NCBI GenBank assembly: GCA_963734625.1
Contig: CAVTHW010000003.1
Location: forward strand, 558,001-622,000
Reading direction: 5' to 3'
DNA: 64,000 nt
DNA from: CAVTHW01 sp963734625
Lineage (GTDB): Bacteria; Acidobacteriota; Terriglobia; Bryobacterales; Bryobacteraceae
Below the pieces are notes generated by a model. It was not told the DNA's origin and did not search any database. It saw nothing but the letters and a program-made list of their open reading frames with translations. Below, one piece after another: positions 39,653 to 50,347 of this stretch. The position numbers were made by a program, and so were the translations under genes. Each line of letters starts with the position of its first letter. The first letter of the stretch is position 1.

Positions 39653-41035
39653 TTACGCGTCGAGATTGTAGCCCTCCTCGCCGTGCAGCGCGAGGTCCAT
39701 GCCGGTGGACTCCTCGGGGTCCCCGATGCGCAAGGGCGTCACCAACTCGGTGAGCTTGAGAGCTATGAGCGTGCCCACCACCGCGACGAGGATTCCGATT
39801 GCGGCGCCAATCGCCTGGTTGCCGACCTGAATGGCGTGGCCGTCCACCAGGCCCAAGGGCGCGGGCTGCCCGCTCGCCAGCTTGAAGCCGCTGTTGACGG
39901 CCCGGGTGGCGAAGACGCCGGTCAGCAGGCAGCCGGTCAGGCCGCCGATGCCGTGGACTCCGAAGGCGTCGAGCGAATCGTCGTAACCCAGCCTGGCCTT
40001 CACCGCCGCCACCATGTAGTAGCACAGGGCGCCCGCCACCAGGCCGATGAGTACAGCCGCGAACGGCTGCACGAAGCCGGAGCCCTGCGTCACGGTGGCG
40101 AGCCCCGCGACGGCGCCCGAAATCCCGCCGAGCGCGCTGGCCTTGCCGCTGCGGATCCTCTCGGCCAGCATCCAGGAGACGGCCCCCGCGGCCGAGGCGA
40201 AGTGCGTCGCCACGAACGCGCTGGTCGCCAGCGCCGAAGCCGCCAGGGCGCTGCCGGCGTTGAAGCCGAACCATCCGACCCACAACAAGCACGCACCGAT
40301 GAAACTCAGCACCAGGCTGTGCGGCTTCATCGACTCGTCCGGGTAGCCCGCCCGCTTGCCGATGTAGAGCGCGGCGACCAGCGCCGAGAACCCCGAGCTG
40401 ATGTGCACCACCGTGCCGCCGGCGAAGTCCAGCACGGGAAACCGGCCGCCCAGGCTGGCGTTCAGGAACCCGCCCTCGCCCCAGATCATGTGCGCCAAGG
40501 GGAAGTAGACGAGGAACGCCCACAGCGTCGAGAACAGCAACATGGCGCTGAAGCGGACCCGCTCGGCGAACGCTCCCGTGATGAGCGCCGGCGTGATGAT
40601 GGCGAACATCAACTGGTAGATCATGAAGGTCTGGTGCGGGATGGTCGGCGCGTAGGAGGCGTTGGGCTCACCCCCGACGCCCTGCAAGAACAAGTAGCGC
40701 AAGCCGCCGATAACGGGGTTGCCCGGCGCGAACACGAGGCTGTAGCCGCAGACGCCCCACACCAGCGTGATCACGGCCATCATGGCGAAGCTCTGCATCA
40801 TGGTGCCCAGTACATTCTTCTTGCGCACCAGCCCGCAGTAGAACAACGCCAGGCCCGGACCCGTCATCAACAGGACCAGGGCGGAGCTGACCAGCATCCA
40901 GGCGTTATCGCCTGCCATCTGGGAGGATTTCACAGCGGCCTTCAGAAGGGCCATTTCGGCGGCATCGCCCGTGGGCGTCTGCGCCGCAAGAAGGGAACAC
41001 AACGACAGCAGACCTGCAAGTATACGGACCGACAA
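39653..41035 (-). CDS. amt: Ammonium transporter, Amt family
   Basis: 460 residues from a TTG at 41035 with GAGGAG six bases upstream; the frame extends further upstream but that part overlaps mobile-element debris. A signal peptide (ILAGLLSLCSLLAAQ) is followed by about 11 membrane helices. The family motifs DFAGGTVVHISSGFSALV and DAFGVHGIGGLTGCLLTG hold the twin pore histidines. The C-terminal tail GMDLALHGEEGY is the conserved segment that contacts PII proteins, although no glnK is next to it here. It conducts ammonium into the cell and lies directly upstream of the glutamate-synthase-type operon. Confidence 0.93.
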   Translation of the reverse strand: MSVRILAGLLSLCSLLAAQTPTGDAAEMALLKAAVKSSQMAGDNAWMLVSSALVLLMTGPGLALFYCGLVRKKNVLGTMMQSFAMMAVITLVWGVCGYSLVFAPGNPVIGGLRYLFLQGVGGEPNASYAPTIPHQTFMIYQLMFAIITPALITGAFAERVRFSAMLLFSTLWAFLVYFPLAHMIWGEGGFLNASLGGRFPVLDFAGGTVVHISSGFSALVAALYIGKRAGYPDESMKPHSLVLSFIGACLLWVGWFGFNAGSALAASALATSAFVATHFASAAGAVSWMLAERIRSGKASALGGISGAVAGLATVTQGSGFVQPFAAVLIGLVAGALCYYMVAAVKARLGYDDSLDAFGVHGIGGLTGCLLTGVFATRAVNSGFKLASGQPAPLGLVDGHAIQVGNQAIGAAIGILVAVVGTLIALKLTELVTPLRIGDPEESTGMDLALHGEEGYNLDA

Positions 41036-41128
41036 CGTGGTCTCCTCAACGCGGAGTATTAGCTGGCGGACGGGGCGAGCTACGTCACATGGTAAGGGAC
41101 GAACGGGTCCTTTTGCCATGAAAAAAGA

Positions 41129-41145
41129 TCTATCGGGCCGATAGA
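41129..41145. promoter_or_regulatory. Palindrome upstream of amt, candidate operator
   Basis: TCTATCGG, one central base, then CCGATAGA make a perfect 8+8 bp palindrome about 95 bases before the amt start, flanked by A runs on both sides. The short centre argues for a dimeric-protein binding site rather than an RNA hairpin. No regulator can be named. Confidence 0.45.
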
Positions 41146-41339
41146 AAAACTCTATGAGACTTTTGCAGAAGCCTTGTCGGCTGCGAGACCTAGGTACTGC
41201 GAGAACTTCCCTGTAGCGCGCATTTTCCTTCACCCTGAATCCGGCAACGCTTTTCCGGGCAATGGAAAACAGCGATGGGCCGCGAGCGGTGACTGGAAAT
41301 CCGCCGTCTACCGGAAGGTCGAGGAAGAAGTGAAGGCCA

Positions 41340-41560
41340 ATGGCCCAGCTACGGTCGCCCTGGACGCCTACTCGCGCCGTGTGATCGGCTGGGCTCTGGA
41401 TCGCACGCTGGAATACGAATTGACCTGGACTGCGCAACGCATGGCGCTGGCGCGCCGGCTCGTTCAACCGGGGGCTGGTTCACCATTCCGATCGAGGCTC
41501 CCAGTAAGCTGGCAATGACTACCTGGACTTGCCGAAGGATGAGTTTCCGACTGGCTATTC
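41340..41560 (+). mobile_element. IS3-family transposase fragment
   Basis: The plus strand encodes VALDAYSRRVIGWALDRTLE and then TWTAQRMALARR. After a frame change it reads GLVHHSDRGSQ. These are landmark motifs of the IS3-type (OrfB, rve) integrase core. The 5' part, the third catalytic residue region and the terminal repeats are missing, so it is a dead remnant. Confidence 0.65.
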
Positions 41561-41633
41561 CTGGGCGGTTTGGTCTCCACCCGAGCCCGCCTCCGCTTCG
41601 CTAGTTTACTGCTTCCCCCCAGCCAGACAAGCA

Positions 41634-41760
41634 TGTGGTCCGGGAGGTCGAATCCATCGAAGCGATCGAGCAGTTCGTGCGCGAACATCAAATTCCGATG
41701 GTGAGTTTTCAGAAAGGGCAACGCAAAGTTAAACTGGCAACGCCTGACCCCACGGGCACG
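41634..41760 (+). pseudogene. Short fragment of a mobile-element-associated protein
   Basis: The frame reads VREVESIEAIEQFVREHQIP followed by MVSFQKGQRKVKLA, then collapses. The pattern 'xFVRExxIPxVxFxKGQRK' resembles the N-terminus of a protein family found repeatedly in Solibacter-like genomes, as I recall. Only about 35 residues remain, so identity is tentative. Confidence 0.35.
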
Positions 41761-41784
41761 CCGGCGATTCCACCCTGGCCGCCG

Positions 41785-43553
41785 CTACTCCCACTCAATT
41801 GTGGCCGGGGGTTTGTGGGTCAGATCGTAAAACACGCCGCAAACGCCTTCCACTTGGAGGAGTTCCGCGGCCATCGCCCGCAGCAGGCCTTCCTCCATGC
41901 CGACGGATTGGGCTGTCATCCCGTCCACCGAGTGTACCGGCCGCAGGACCACGGAATCCGGGGCGCCGGCGCTGCCAACCGGAATCAGGATTACGGGGAA
42001 TTGCCAGACCTGGCGATCGAAGCCGGCCGCGTGGGAAAGGCGGCGGACAATCGAATCCGCGCGCCGCAGGCGAGCCACGCGTCCGGCGCTAAGAGAACTG
42101 GGCGAGACACGCATTTCGGACACCGGCGCCAGGCTCTCGACCCGCGCCACGATCCGGTTGATCCCGAAGATCCGGTTGATAAGCGCGGTGGCCAGATTCT
42201 GCAGATCGGCCTCCATCGAAGGAAACCGATCCAGGCAAAGCACGTGGGCGTAGCTGCGGGAGTCGCCCTGAACCCCGACCGAGCGCACCGGAAGAATCCA
42301 GCCCTCTTCGATCCGGCGCACGGCCTCGTCCGATTCCGCGCACAGGCAGCGGATCGCCAGCCCCGGACCCGGAAACGGATGCCGGTCGAGCAGTTCCGCC
42401 GCCAGCCCGAGTTCCCGGCCAACCCCCCGCACCTCGTCCTTGTAAAGCGAGCTCAGCGGCTCGACGATGCGGCCGTCGGCGATCAGGCGCTGGATGCTTG
42501 ACACCCGGTTGTGATGGGTCTTGATAACGGCGGCCTTCTCCGTGCCGCCGGATTCGATGGTGTCGGGGTAGATGGTTCCCTGCCCCAGAATCCATTCCCG
42601 ATCGAGGAAGTGGCTGGACTGAATCGCCCGTTCCTGCACCTGAAAGAACTCTTCCCCGATGATCTGCCGCTTCCGTTCCGGGTCGCTCACGCCGGCAAGC
42701 GCCGCCAGGAACTGGCCGCGGCGTCCTCGACGGCGAATGCGCCGCCGCAATCGCTGAAAACTCCGCGCACGAAATCGGTCTCGCCCTCGCGCATCAGACC
42801 GGTGTCCACGTAGATGCCCCGCACGCGGTCCGGGCCGAGCGCCCGCAGGCAGAGGGTGAAAGCGACGGTGGAATCGACGCCGCCGCTGACGAAAAAGAAC
42901 ACCTTCCGGCCGCCCGCCGTCTCTCGAATTTCCCGCTCAATCTCCGAAACGCGACCCTTCGGATCCCAGTCCTGGCTGCAACCGCACACCCCGAACAGGA
43001 AGTTGGAGAGGATCTCCTGGCCCCGTGTGGTGTGCACCACTTCGGGATGGAATTGAACGCCATAGAGCCGCCGGGCGGGATCGGCCATCGCGGCAACGCG
43101 GCAGGTATCGGTCCGGCCCGCGATCCGGAACCCATCGGGCACGCCCGCCACCGTATCCCGGTGGCTCATCCAGACTTGCTGGCGGCCTTGCAGTCCGGCA
43201 AAGAGCGGGGTGGAGGCTTCGATGTCCAGGAGGGCCAGGCCGAATTCGCCCTTGTCTCCCTTCTGGACCACGCCGCCGAGGAGGCTGGCCATCAACTGTT
43301 GGCCGTAGCAGATGCCGAGCACGGCCGGGGGGATCGAGAAGATGCCGGGATCCACCGTTGGGCTGCCGTCGTCATAGACGCTGCTGGGGCCGCCCGAAAT
43401 GATAATTCCTCTGCGGGTGCGAAGCTGGCTGGCAAGCGTCTCGCTGGGCCGGACTTCGGAGTAGACTCCCAGGTCGCGCACTTTGCGGGCGATGAGGTGA
43501 CAGTACTGCCCCCCCGCGTCCAGGACGGTGATCTGCGGTTCGGTCTGGCTCAC
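41785..43553 (-). CDS. guaA: GMP synthase (glutamine-hydrolysing), frameshifted
   Basis: GuaA converts XMP, ATP and glutamine to GMP. The GATase domain has the nucleophile Cys in VLGICYGQQLMASLLGG and the His-Glu pair in YGVQFHPEVVHT. The ATP-pyrophosphatase domain has the P-loop FFVSGGVDSTVAF. The GMP-binding dimerisation domain ends the protein (HKPPATIEWE, the standard GuaA terminus). The frame changes near 42720 between FAVEDAA and QFLAALAGVSDPERK; repaired length is about 589 residues, slightly over the usual 510-530. The start is a GTG just 7 bases after the S41 protease stop. Confidence 0.93.
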
Positions 43554-43560
43554 GAGTCGG

Positions 43561-45158
43561 CTAATTGGCGCTGCGCTGGGCGATCACTTTTCGGGCCGTG
43601 TTCGAGCAATGCCTGCGCCTTGGGCATGGAACTGGCCGCCTTGGCGATTTCAGGATCGTTCTCCAGAGCCAGGCGGCTGGCATCGTCCACGCTGAAGGCG
43701 TAAGCGAAGGCCGAGAGTCTGATTTGCTGCTGAATCCATTCGTGGTTCTGGGTGAACTCGGCCTCCGTGAAAGTGGTTCCGGAATCAACCAGGAAGCGGT
43801 GAAACTCGTTCTCGACGTCCTGGCTGGGCTCCCAGTTCCTCTGAATCTTGAGGTCATTGGCGCCGAAGTACTTCGCCGTAAAGTTAAAGAAGGCGGTCTG
43901 GCCGGCCAGCTTTCTCTGAAACGGGTTCAGCTATCGCCGGGTCGTACTTCTCGTCGGGGGCGATCCCGCCGCCGCCGTAAACGGTGCGGCCGCTGTCGGT
44001 CATCTTCACATCCTGCGGATTCTTCGTGTCGTTGTTCTTGCGATAGTAATAGTCGAAGAACGAGGTGCTGGAGTAATCCCGCTGGATGAGCCGGCCGCTG
44101 GGGGTGTAATACTTGGCCGTGGTAAGCGCCAGCCCTGTGTTGTCCGACAGTGGATAGACCGTCTGCACCAGTCCCTTGCCAAAGGTGTTGTTGCCCATTA
44201 TCCAGGCCCGGTCGTGGTCCTGTAGCGCTCCAGCGACGATCTCGGCGGCGGAGGCCGAATAGCGGTTCACCAGAACCACAATGGGGTAGTCGCGGCCAGA
44301 GCTTCCATTGCTCGCCACCATCGTCTTCTCGGCCGAGGCCCGCCCCCGGTGAGAAACGATGAGCTGGCCCTTTTGCAGGAATCGCTCCGCCACCGCCTTG
44401 CCCTCGTTGAGCAGCCCGCCGGGGTTGGATCGCAGGTCAAGGATTAAACCCTTGATGTTGGCTTCGCCGAGGCGCTTCAGGTTGTCATCCAACTCTTTGC
44501 TGGTGGTTTCGTTGAATTGCAGAATCTGAACGTAGGCGATGCCGGGGCGCGCAAAAAAGGCGTCGGGAACGCTTTTCCGGCTGATCTCATCCCGCGTTAC
44601 GTCGAGGGTCAGAGCCCCGGCGTGTCCGGGCCGCGCCACGGTGACCTTGACGTATGTTCCCCTGGGACCCTTCAGGAGATCGGCCACATCGGAGGTCGAG
44701 AGCCCTTCGGTGTCCTTGCCGCCGACGGAGGTGAGAACGTCCCCAGGCCGGAGCCCGGCTTTGGTGGCCGGCGCACCTGCGAAGATCTCCACCACCTGCA
44801 CCCTGTTGTCGCGGGCGCTGATGCCGACTTTCATTCCAACGCCGTAATAGCGCCCCCTCTGGTCTTCCCGCATCAGCTTGAAGTACTTGGGGTCGAAAAA
44901 GCTGGAATGCGGGTCAAGCGTCCGCAGCATGCCCGGAATGGCGCCGTTATAGATGGCTTTGTCCGGGTCGGGAGCATCCGCGAAATTCTGCTCAACCAAA
45001 TCGTAAACATTGGTGAAGGTGCGGAGACTGGCGCGGATGTCCTCATCAGTGGACGCCGCCGAGGCAGTCACTCCGGCGGGACCGTAGATCCCTCCCACGA
45101 AGGACGAGGCCAGAATGATGAACAGCGCGACGAGAAGAAGCCGGCGTTTACTTTTCAT
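43561..45158 (-). CDS. C-terminal processing protease, S41 family, frameshifted
   Basis: Start is placed at the ATG of MKSKRRLLLVALFIILASSF (45158; an upstream ATG at 45173 is in frame). After the signal/anchor comes a PDZ domain (RVQVVEIFAGAPATKAGLRP) and the S41 catalytic core with the nucleophile region NRYSASAAEIVAGALQDHDR and lysine in NNTFGKGLVQTVYPL. Frame changes near 43925 and 43592; the corrected tail passes through KLAGQTAFFNFTAKYFGAND and ends KVIAQRSAN with TAG at 43561. It cleaves proteins from their C-termini in the periplasm, likely in envelope maintenance. Confidence 0.9.
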
Positions 45159-45207
45159 GCCCAATTGTTCCAAGCTATCAGTACTGATTATAGCTCAGTG
45201 GCGCCGA

Positions 45208-45714
45208 TCAAACGGCGCGCGACTTGCGGAGGGCGGTTTGGCTTTCCGAACGAACCGGTTTCCGGACGCTGGAGCCGAGACGGCGCGCCTGGTCGCTGAC
45301 GCATACCAGGAACATGGGCTGACGGGCGTTCTTGAGGATGTCGATGATCCGCTCCTCGTTATCCTCCAGGTAGATGGTTTTGCCGTCGGTCAGGAGGTGC
45401 ATGCTGGAGTCGCCCGACAACACGTCGCTCATCCGGCGTCCCATGTCGCGCTGGAGGTAGCGCATCACCCGCCGCAGTTTCTGAAGTGAGAACCCTTTGC
45501 GGCGCAACTCGGCGATGAGAGTGACTTCCAGCACCTCCGCCGGGTTGTACGTTCGCCGGTGGCCCAGGTGCCGCGGTGAAACGACGTGCTTCTCGTCCCA
45601 CCACTGCAACTGGCGCAAGCTGACACGCGCCATCTTGGCCACCTCGCTGCTGGAATAGGTTTCCGAAGCTAAAGAAGGAGGATCAGGGCGGGCTTTCTTG
45701 ACTGGCTTCAACAT
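45208..45714 (-). CDS. MerR-family transcriptional regulator
   Basis: 168 residues from the ATG at 45714 (MLKPVKKARPDPPS; the frame is open to 45780). The winged-helix MerR domain is clear: YSSSEVAKMARVSLRQLQWW, then VVSPRHLGHRRTYNPAEVLE, and AELRRKGFSLQKLRRVMRYL. After the dimerisation helix comes a domain of about 80 residues with no metal-binding Cys pair, so it is not a classic metal sensor. The basic tail (RKPVRSESQTALRKSRAV) is unusual. No target palindrome stands out. Confidence 0.8.
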   Translation of the reverse strand: MLKPVKKARPDPPSLASETYSSSEVAKMARVSLRQLQWWDEKHVVSPRHLGHRRTYNPAEVLEVTLIAELRRKGFSLQKLRRVMRYLQRDMGRRMSDVLSGDSSMHLLTDGKTIYLEDNEERIIDILKNARQPMFLVCVSDQARRLGSSVRKPVRSESQTALRKSRAV

Positions 45715-45812
45715 GAAATCGGGTTCCCGTGGAGAAAAATGGCGACTCTCAGATTGTACTCGACCTGAGGCCAGAGTCAATAGGGAGGTTTCGAGAGTTG
45801 TCAGGCGCGCCG

Positions 45813-47759
<1,947 letters not shown>

Positions 47760-47928
47760 CTCACCTCCACAGACTTCAAGTGTCCATCGAAATCCCGCTG
47801 AGGGCAAGAGGGGGTTGTGGGTTTCCGAGAGCCGCGGCAACCAAAGCAAGATTTGACGCCGGCGGGTTCAAGTTGACGAGTGCGCCGCCGGTTCCTACAA
47901 TGAAGATGGATAGTGCAAAGGAGGCCGC

Positions 47929-48108
47929 GTGAGGACTATAGGCCCGATGGAGTTGGTTGTCATCTTGGCCATCGCCATCCTGATTTTCGGAGGGCGAAAG
48001 ATCCCCGAGCTGGCGAAGGGTTTGGGCGAGGGTATCCGCAACTTCAAGACCTCTCTGAAAGGCGAGGAAAAGCCACAAGAAACAAAGGAAGAAAAGAAGC
48101 AGGCGTAG
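47929..48108 (+). CDS. tatA: Sec-independent translocase protein TatA/TatE
   Basis: A small gene of 59 residues, starting at GTG 47929 behind AAAGGAGG at ideal spacing. The protein has the TatA layout: a short hydrophobic N-terminal helix (MELVVILAIAILIFGGRKIP), the hinge FGGRKIPELAKGLGEGIRNF, and a charged Glu/Lys-rich tail. It builds the translocation pore of the twin-arginine system. This agrees with the several Tat-dependent enzymes predicted in the window. No tatB or tatC is adjacent. Confidence 0.92.
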   Translation: MRTIGPMELVVILAIAILIFGGRKIPELAKGLGEGIRNFKTSLKGEEKPQETKEEKKQA

Positions 48109-48168
48109 GCTTCCTGGCGCTGCCCGCAGGCTGGGCGGCAGGCACTCCGGTTTCTGGCAACTAGAAAA

Positions 48169-48196
48169 AAAACCCCGCGGCCGTCCGCGGGGTTTT
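48169..48196. terminator. Bidirectional intrinsic terminator between tatA and HU gene
   Basis: AAAACCCCGCGG (48169-48180) and CCGCGGGGTTTT (48185-48196) form a perfect 12-bp stem with a 4-base loop, flanked by A and T tracts on the respective sides. It sits between the convergent tatA and HU genes and can stop transcription from both. Confidence 0.9.
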
Positions 48197-48220
48197 AGTT
48201 TCTTGGTGACAACTCCCCGG

Positions 48221-48523
48221 CTACTTTTTCTTGGGGGGAACAATCGCGTCTTTGACCGCCTTGGCGACGCGGAACTTTACCACCTTCTTGGCGGGAATCT
48301 TGATGGTCGCGCCCGTGGCGGGGTTGCGGCCCATTCGAGCCTTGCGCTCCACGCGCACCAGGCGCCCGATGCCGGGTAGCACGAACATGCCGGCTTTCTT
48401 CGTCTCAGCCACGGCGATCGCGGCGAACGTGTCGATGAATGCCTTGGCCGCTTTGTTGCTGACCTCGCAAGCAATAGCGACCTTCTTTACCAACTGGCTC
48501 TGCGTCATTCTCTTCTCAGCCAT
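48221..48523 (-). CDS. HU-family DNA-binding protein
   Basis: 100 residues. The HU/IHF signature GRNPATGATIKIPAKKVVKF is present, and the N-terminal helices (MTQSQLVKKVAIACEVSNKA) are standard. It bends and compacts DNA as a dimer. The N-terminus starts at ATG 48523 with AAGGAGG upstream. The basic C-terminal tail (VPPKKK) is a minor extension. It has a well-formed promoter of its own at 48620-48648. Confidence 0.95.
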   Translation of the reverse strand: MAEKRMTQSQLVKKVAIACEVSNKAAKAFIDTFAAIAVAETKKAGMFVLPGIGRLVRVERKARMGRNPATGATIKIPAKKVVKFRVAKAVKDAIVPPKKK

Positions 48524-48619
48524 AAACCTCCTTCAAACCTCTCCCATTGATGGATCCGGCAGCCTGGCGCCGCGCGATCTGCTCGCGAAATGGCCCTCTA
48601 CTGCACGAATCGCTAACTA

Positions 48620-48648
48620 ATCATAAGGGAACCCTGAGTTGATGTAAA
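48620..48648 (-). promoter_or_regulatory. Sigma70-type promoter of the HU gene
   Basis: On the minus strand TTTACA (48648-48643) and TATGAT (48625-48620) are 17 bases apart. This gives a leader of about 90 bases before the HU start. Confidence 0.65.
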
Positions 48649-48708
48649 GAGAAAATATGCGGAATTCGGGCCTTTTTCGTGGATTTTAGGCGGGAGAAGG
48701 CTCCGGCA

Positions 48709-48737
48709 TTGCCCTGGGGGCGTCTTCCCGTTAAGAT
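48709..48737 (+). promoter_or_regulatory. Candidate promoter of the nuoM-like gene
   Basis: TTGCCC (48709-48714) and TAAGAT (48732-48737) are separated by 17 bases, about 30 bases before the ATG at 48767. It diverges from the HU promoter within the same 243-base intergenic region. Confidence 0.5.
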
Positions 48738-48766
48738 AGACCTTTGCCTCCTGGGAAGCGTCCCAT

Positions 48767-50347
48767 ATGGACCACATGCTTTCAATCGTCCTGTTCACAC
48801 CGCTGGTGAGCTTTTTCATCCTACTTCTGATCCCCTCCTCCAAGCCGCGGGCTATCAAGATCTGGGCCAATGTCTCTAGCTTCGCCGGCTTTCTGGTTTG
48901 CCTTCCTCTGGTCTTCCGCTTCGACCCGGCGAAGGACTTCCAATTCGTGGAGAGAGCCGCCTGGATTCCCTCGATCGGGGCTTCCTATCAACTGGCCCTC
49001 GATGGATACAGCCTGCTGCTGGTAGTGCTAACCGGCCTGCTCGGATTCCTTAGCATCCTGGCGAGCTGGAAAGCGATCGAAACGCGGCTCAAGGAATACT
49101 ACGGCTGCTTCCTGCTGCTTCAGGTGGGCATGCTGGGCGTTTTCATGGCCCTGGATTTCCTGCTGTTCTTCGTCTTCTGGGAACTGGTGCTGGTTCCGAT
49201 GTACCTCATCATCGCTGTGTGGGGAGGCCAGCGCCGAGTTTACGCCGCCACCAAGTTCATCATTTACACCCTGGCCGGCTCGGTGCTGATGTTGCTGGGC
49301 ATTCTGGCGCTCTACTTCGAGCACGCGAAGCAGTTCGGAATCCGCACCTTCGACATCACGCAATTGATGGCCACCCAACTCGACCCCAACCTCCAATGGT
49401 GGGTCTTCTGGGCCTTCTTCATCGGCTTCGCCGTCAAGGTGCCCATGTTCCCGCTGCACACCTGGCTCCCGGACGCTCATACCGAGGCCCCTACGGCTGG
49501 TTCAGTGATCCTGGCGAGCGTCCTGCTGAAGATGGGGACATACGGCTTTCTCCGGTTTTCCATTCCGCTGCTGCCGGAGGCGGCCAAGAATCCCACGGTG
49601 GTTCAGGTGATGGCCACCCTGTCGATCGTGGCCATCGTTTACGGAGCTCTGGTGTGCCTGATGCAGAAGGACTGGAAGAAGCTGATCGCTTACTCGTCGG
49701 TCAGCCACCTGGGCTTCTGCACATTGGGGATCTTCGCGCTCAACCCGGCCGGGATCGCCGGCTCGATGCTCCAACAAATCAACCACGGGATCTCGACGGG
49801 CATGCTCTTCCTTATCGTCGGGGTGGTTTACGAGCGGCGGCACACCCGCGAGATCGCCGAATATGGCGGGCTGCTGCGGGCGATGCCGGTGTTCACGATC
49901 ATCTTCCTGATCGCGGCCCTCAGTTCGATGGGGATGCCGCCCCTGAATGGTTTCATCGGGGAAATCACGATACTGCAAGGCGCCTACCAGGTTTCGATGT
50001 GGTGGGCCGTGGCGGTGGTCGCGGGCATCGCGTTCGGCGCCGCGTATCTGCTCTGGCTGTTCCAGAGGACCATGCTGGGAGAGGTGGCAGAGAAGAACGC
50101 CCACCTGAAGGACTTGAGCGTCAGGGAGATCGCGGTGTTCGCGCCTCTGCTGGCTTGCGCCTTCTGGATCGGCATCTATCCGAAACCGTTCTTCACGGTG
50201 ATGGAACGTCCCGTGGCACAGATCGTAGAGCGGGTGCGCCCCGGTTACTTCTTCGAGCACAAGCTGCCTAACCCGCTGGTCAACGGCTCTGCGGCGGGCG
50301 AAGCAGGCGGCGCGGTAGGCGCGAGAAGTATACCAGACGCTCAATGA
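48767..50347 (+). CDS. nuoM: NADH-quinone oxidoreductase subunit M-like (orphan)
   Basis: 526 residues, about 14 membrane helices. The antiporter-like core has the conserved Glu in FFVFWELVLVPMYLI, the Lys/His region AVKVPMFPLHTWLPDAHTEA and KKLIAYSSVSHLGFCTLGI. GQCNuoM proteins pump protons in complex I. No other nuo gene is in the window, so this copy is isolated; it might be the only nuoM, placed apart, or an extra copy serving another complex. The 3' end overlaps the convergent radical SAM gene by 68 bases. The last 25 residues (GSAAGEAGGAVGARSIPDAQ) look non-conserved. Confidence 0.9.
   Translation: MDHMLSIVLFTPLVSFFILLLIPSSKPRAIKIWANVSSFAGFLVCLPLVFRFDPAKDFQFVERAAWIPSIGASYQLALDGYSLLLVVLTGLLGFLSILASWKAIETRLKEYYGCFLLLQVGMLGVFMALDFLLFFVFWELVLVPMYLIIAVWGGQRRVYAATKFIIYTLAGSVLMLLGILALYFEHAKQFGIRTFDITQLMATQLDPNLQWWVFWAFFIGFAVKVPMFPLHTWLPDAHTEAPTAGSVILASVLLKMGTYGFLRFSIPLLPEAAKNPTVVQVMATLSIVAIVYGALVCLMQKDWKKLIAYSSVSHLGFCTLGIFALNPAGIAGSMLQQINHGISTGMLFLIVGVVYERRHTREIAEYGGLLRAMPVFTIIFLIAALSSMGMPPLNGFIGEITILQGAYQVSMWWAVAVVAGIAFGAAYLLWLFQRTMLGEVAEKNAHLKDLSVREIAVFAPLLACAFWIGIYPKPFFTVMERPVAQIVERVRPGYFFEHKLPNPLVNGSAAGEAGGAVGARSIPDAQ

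Larger units (their letters stand above)
41036..41784. other. 749-base region of non-coding and degraded mobile DNA
   Basis: Between amt and guaA no intact gene is visible. 41036-41160 is probably the amt upstream control region with a palindrome. From about 41170 onward there are fragments of insertion-sequence origin on the plus strand, described separately. A plus-strand frame of 114 codons here is a composite of such debris. Confidence 0.65.

Noticed and set aside
39653..41467. Amt with a 144-residue N-terminal extension
   Set aside because: The extension overlaps the control region and mobile-element debris. A signal peptide starts at the TTG at 41035 behind a good ribosome-binding site.
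48169..48196. Stem at 48169-48196 as an operator
   Set aside because: The A/T tracts on both sides and its position between convergent genes make a bidirectional terminator the better explanation.
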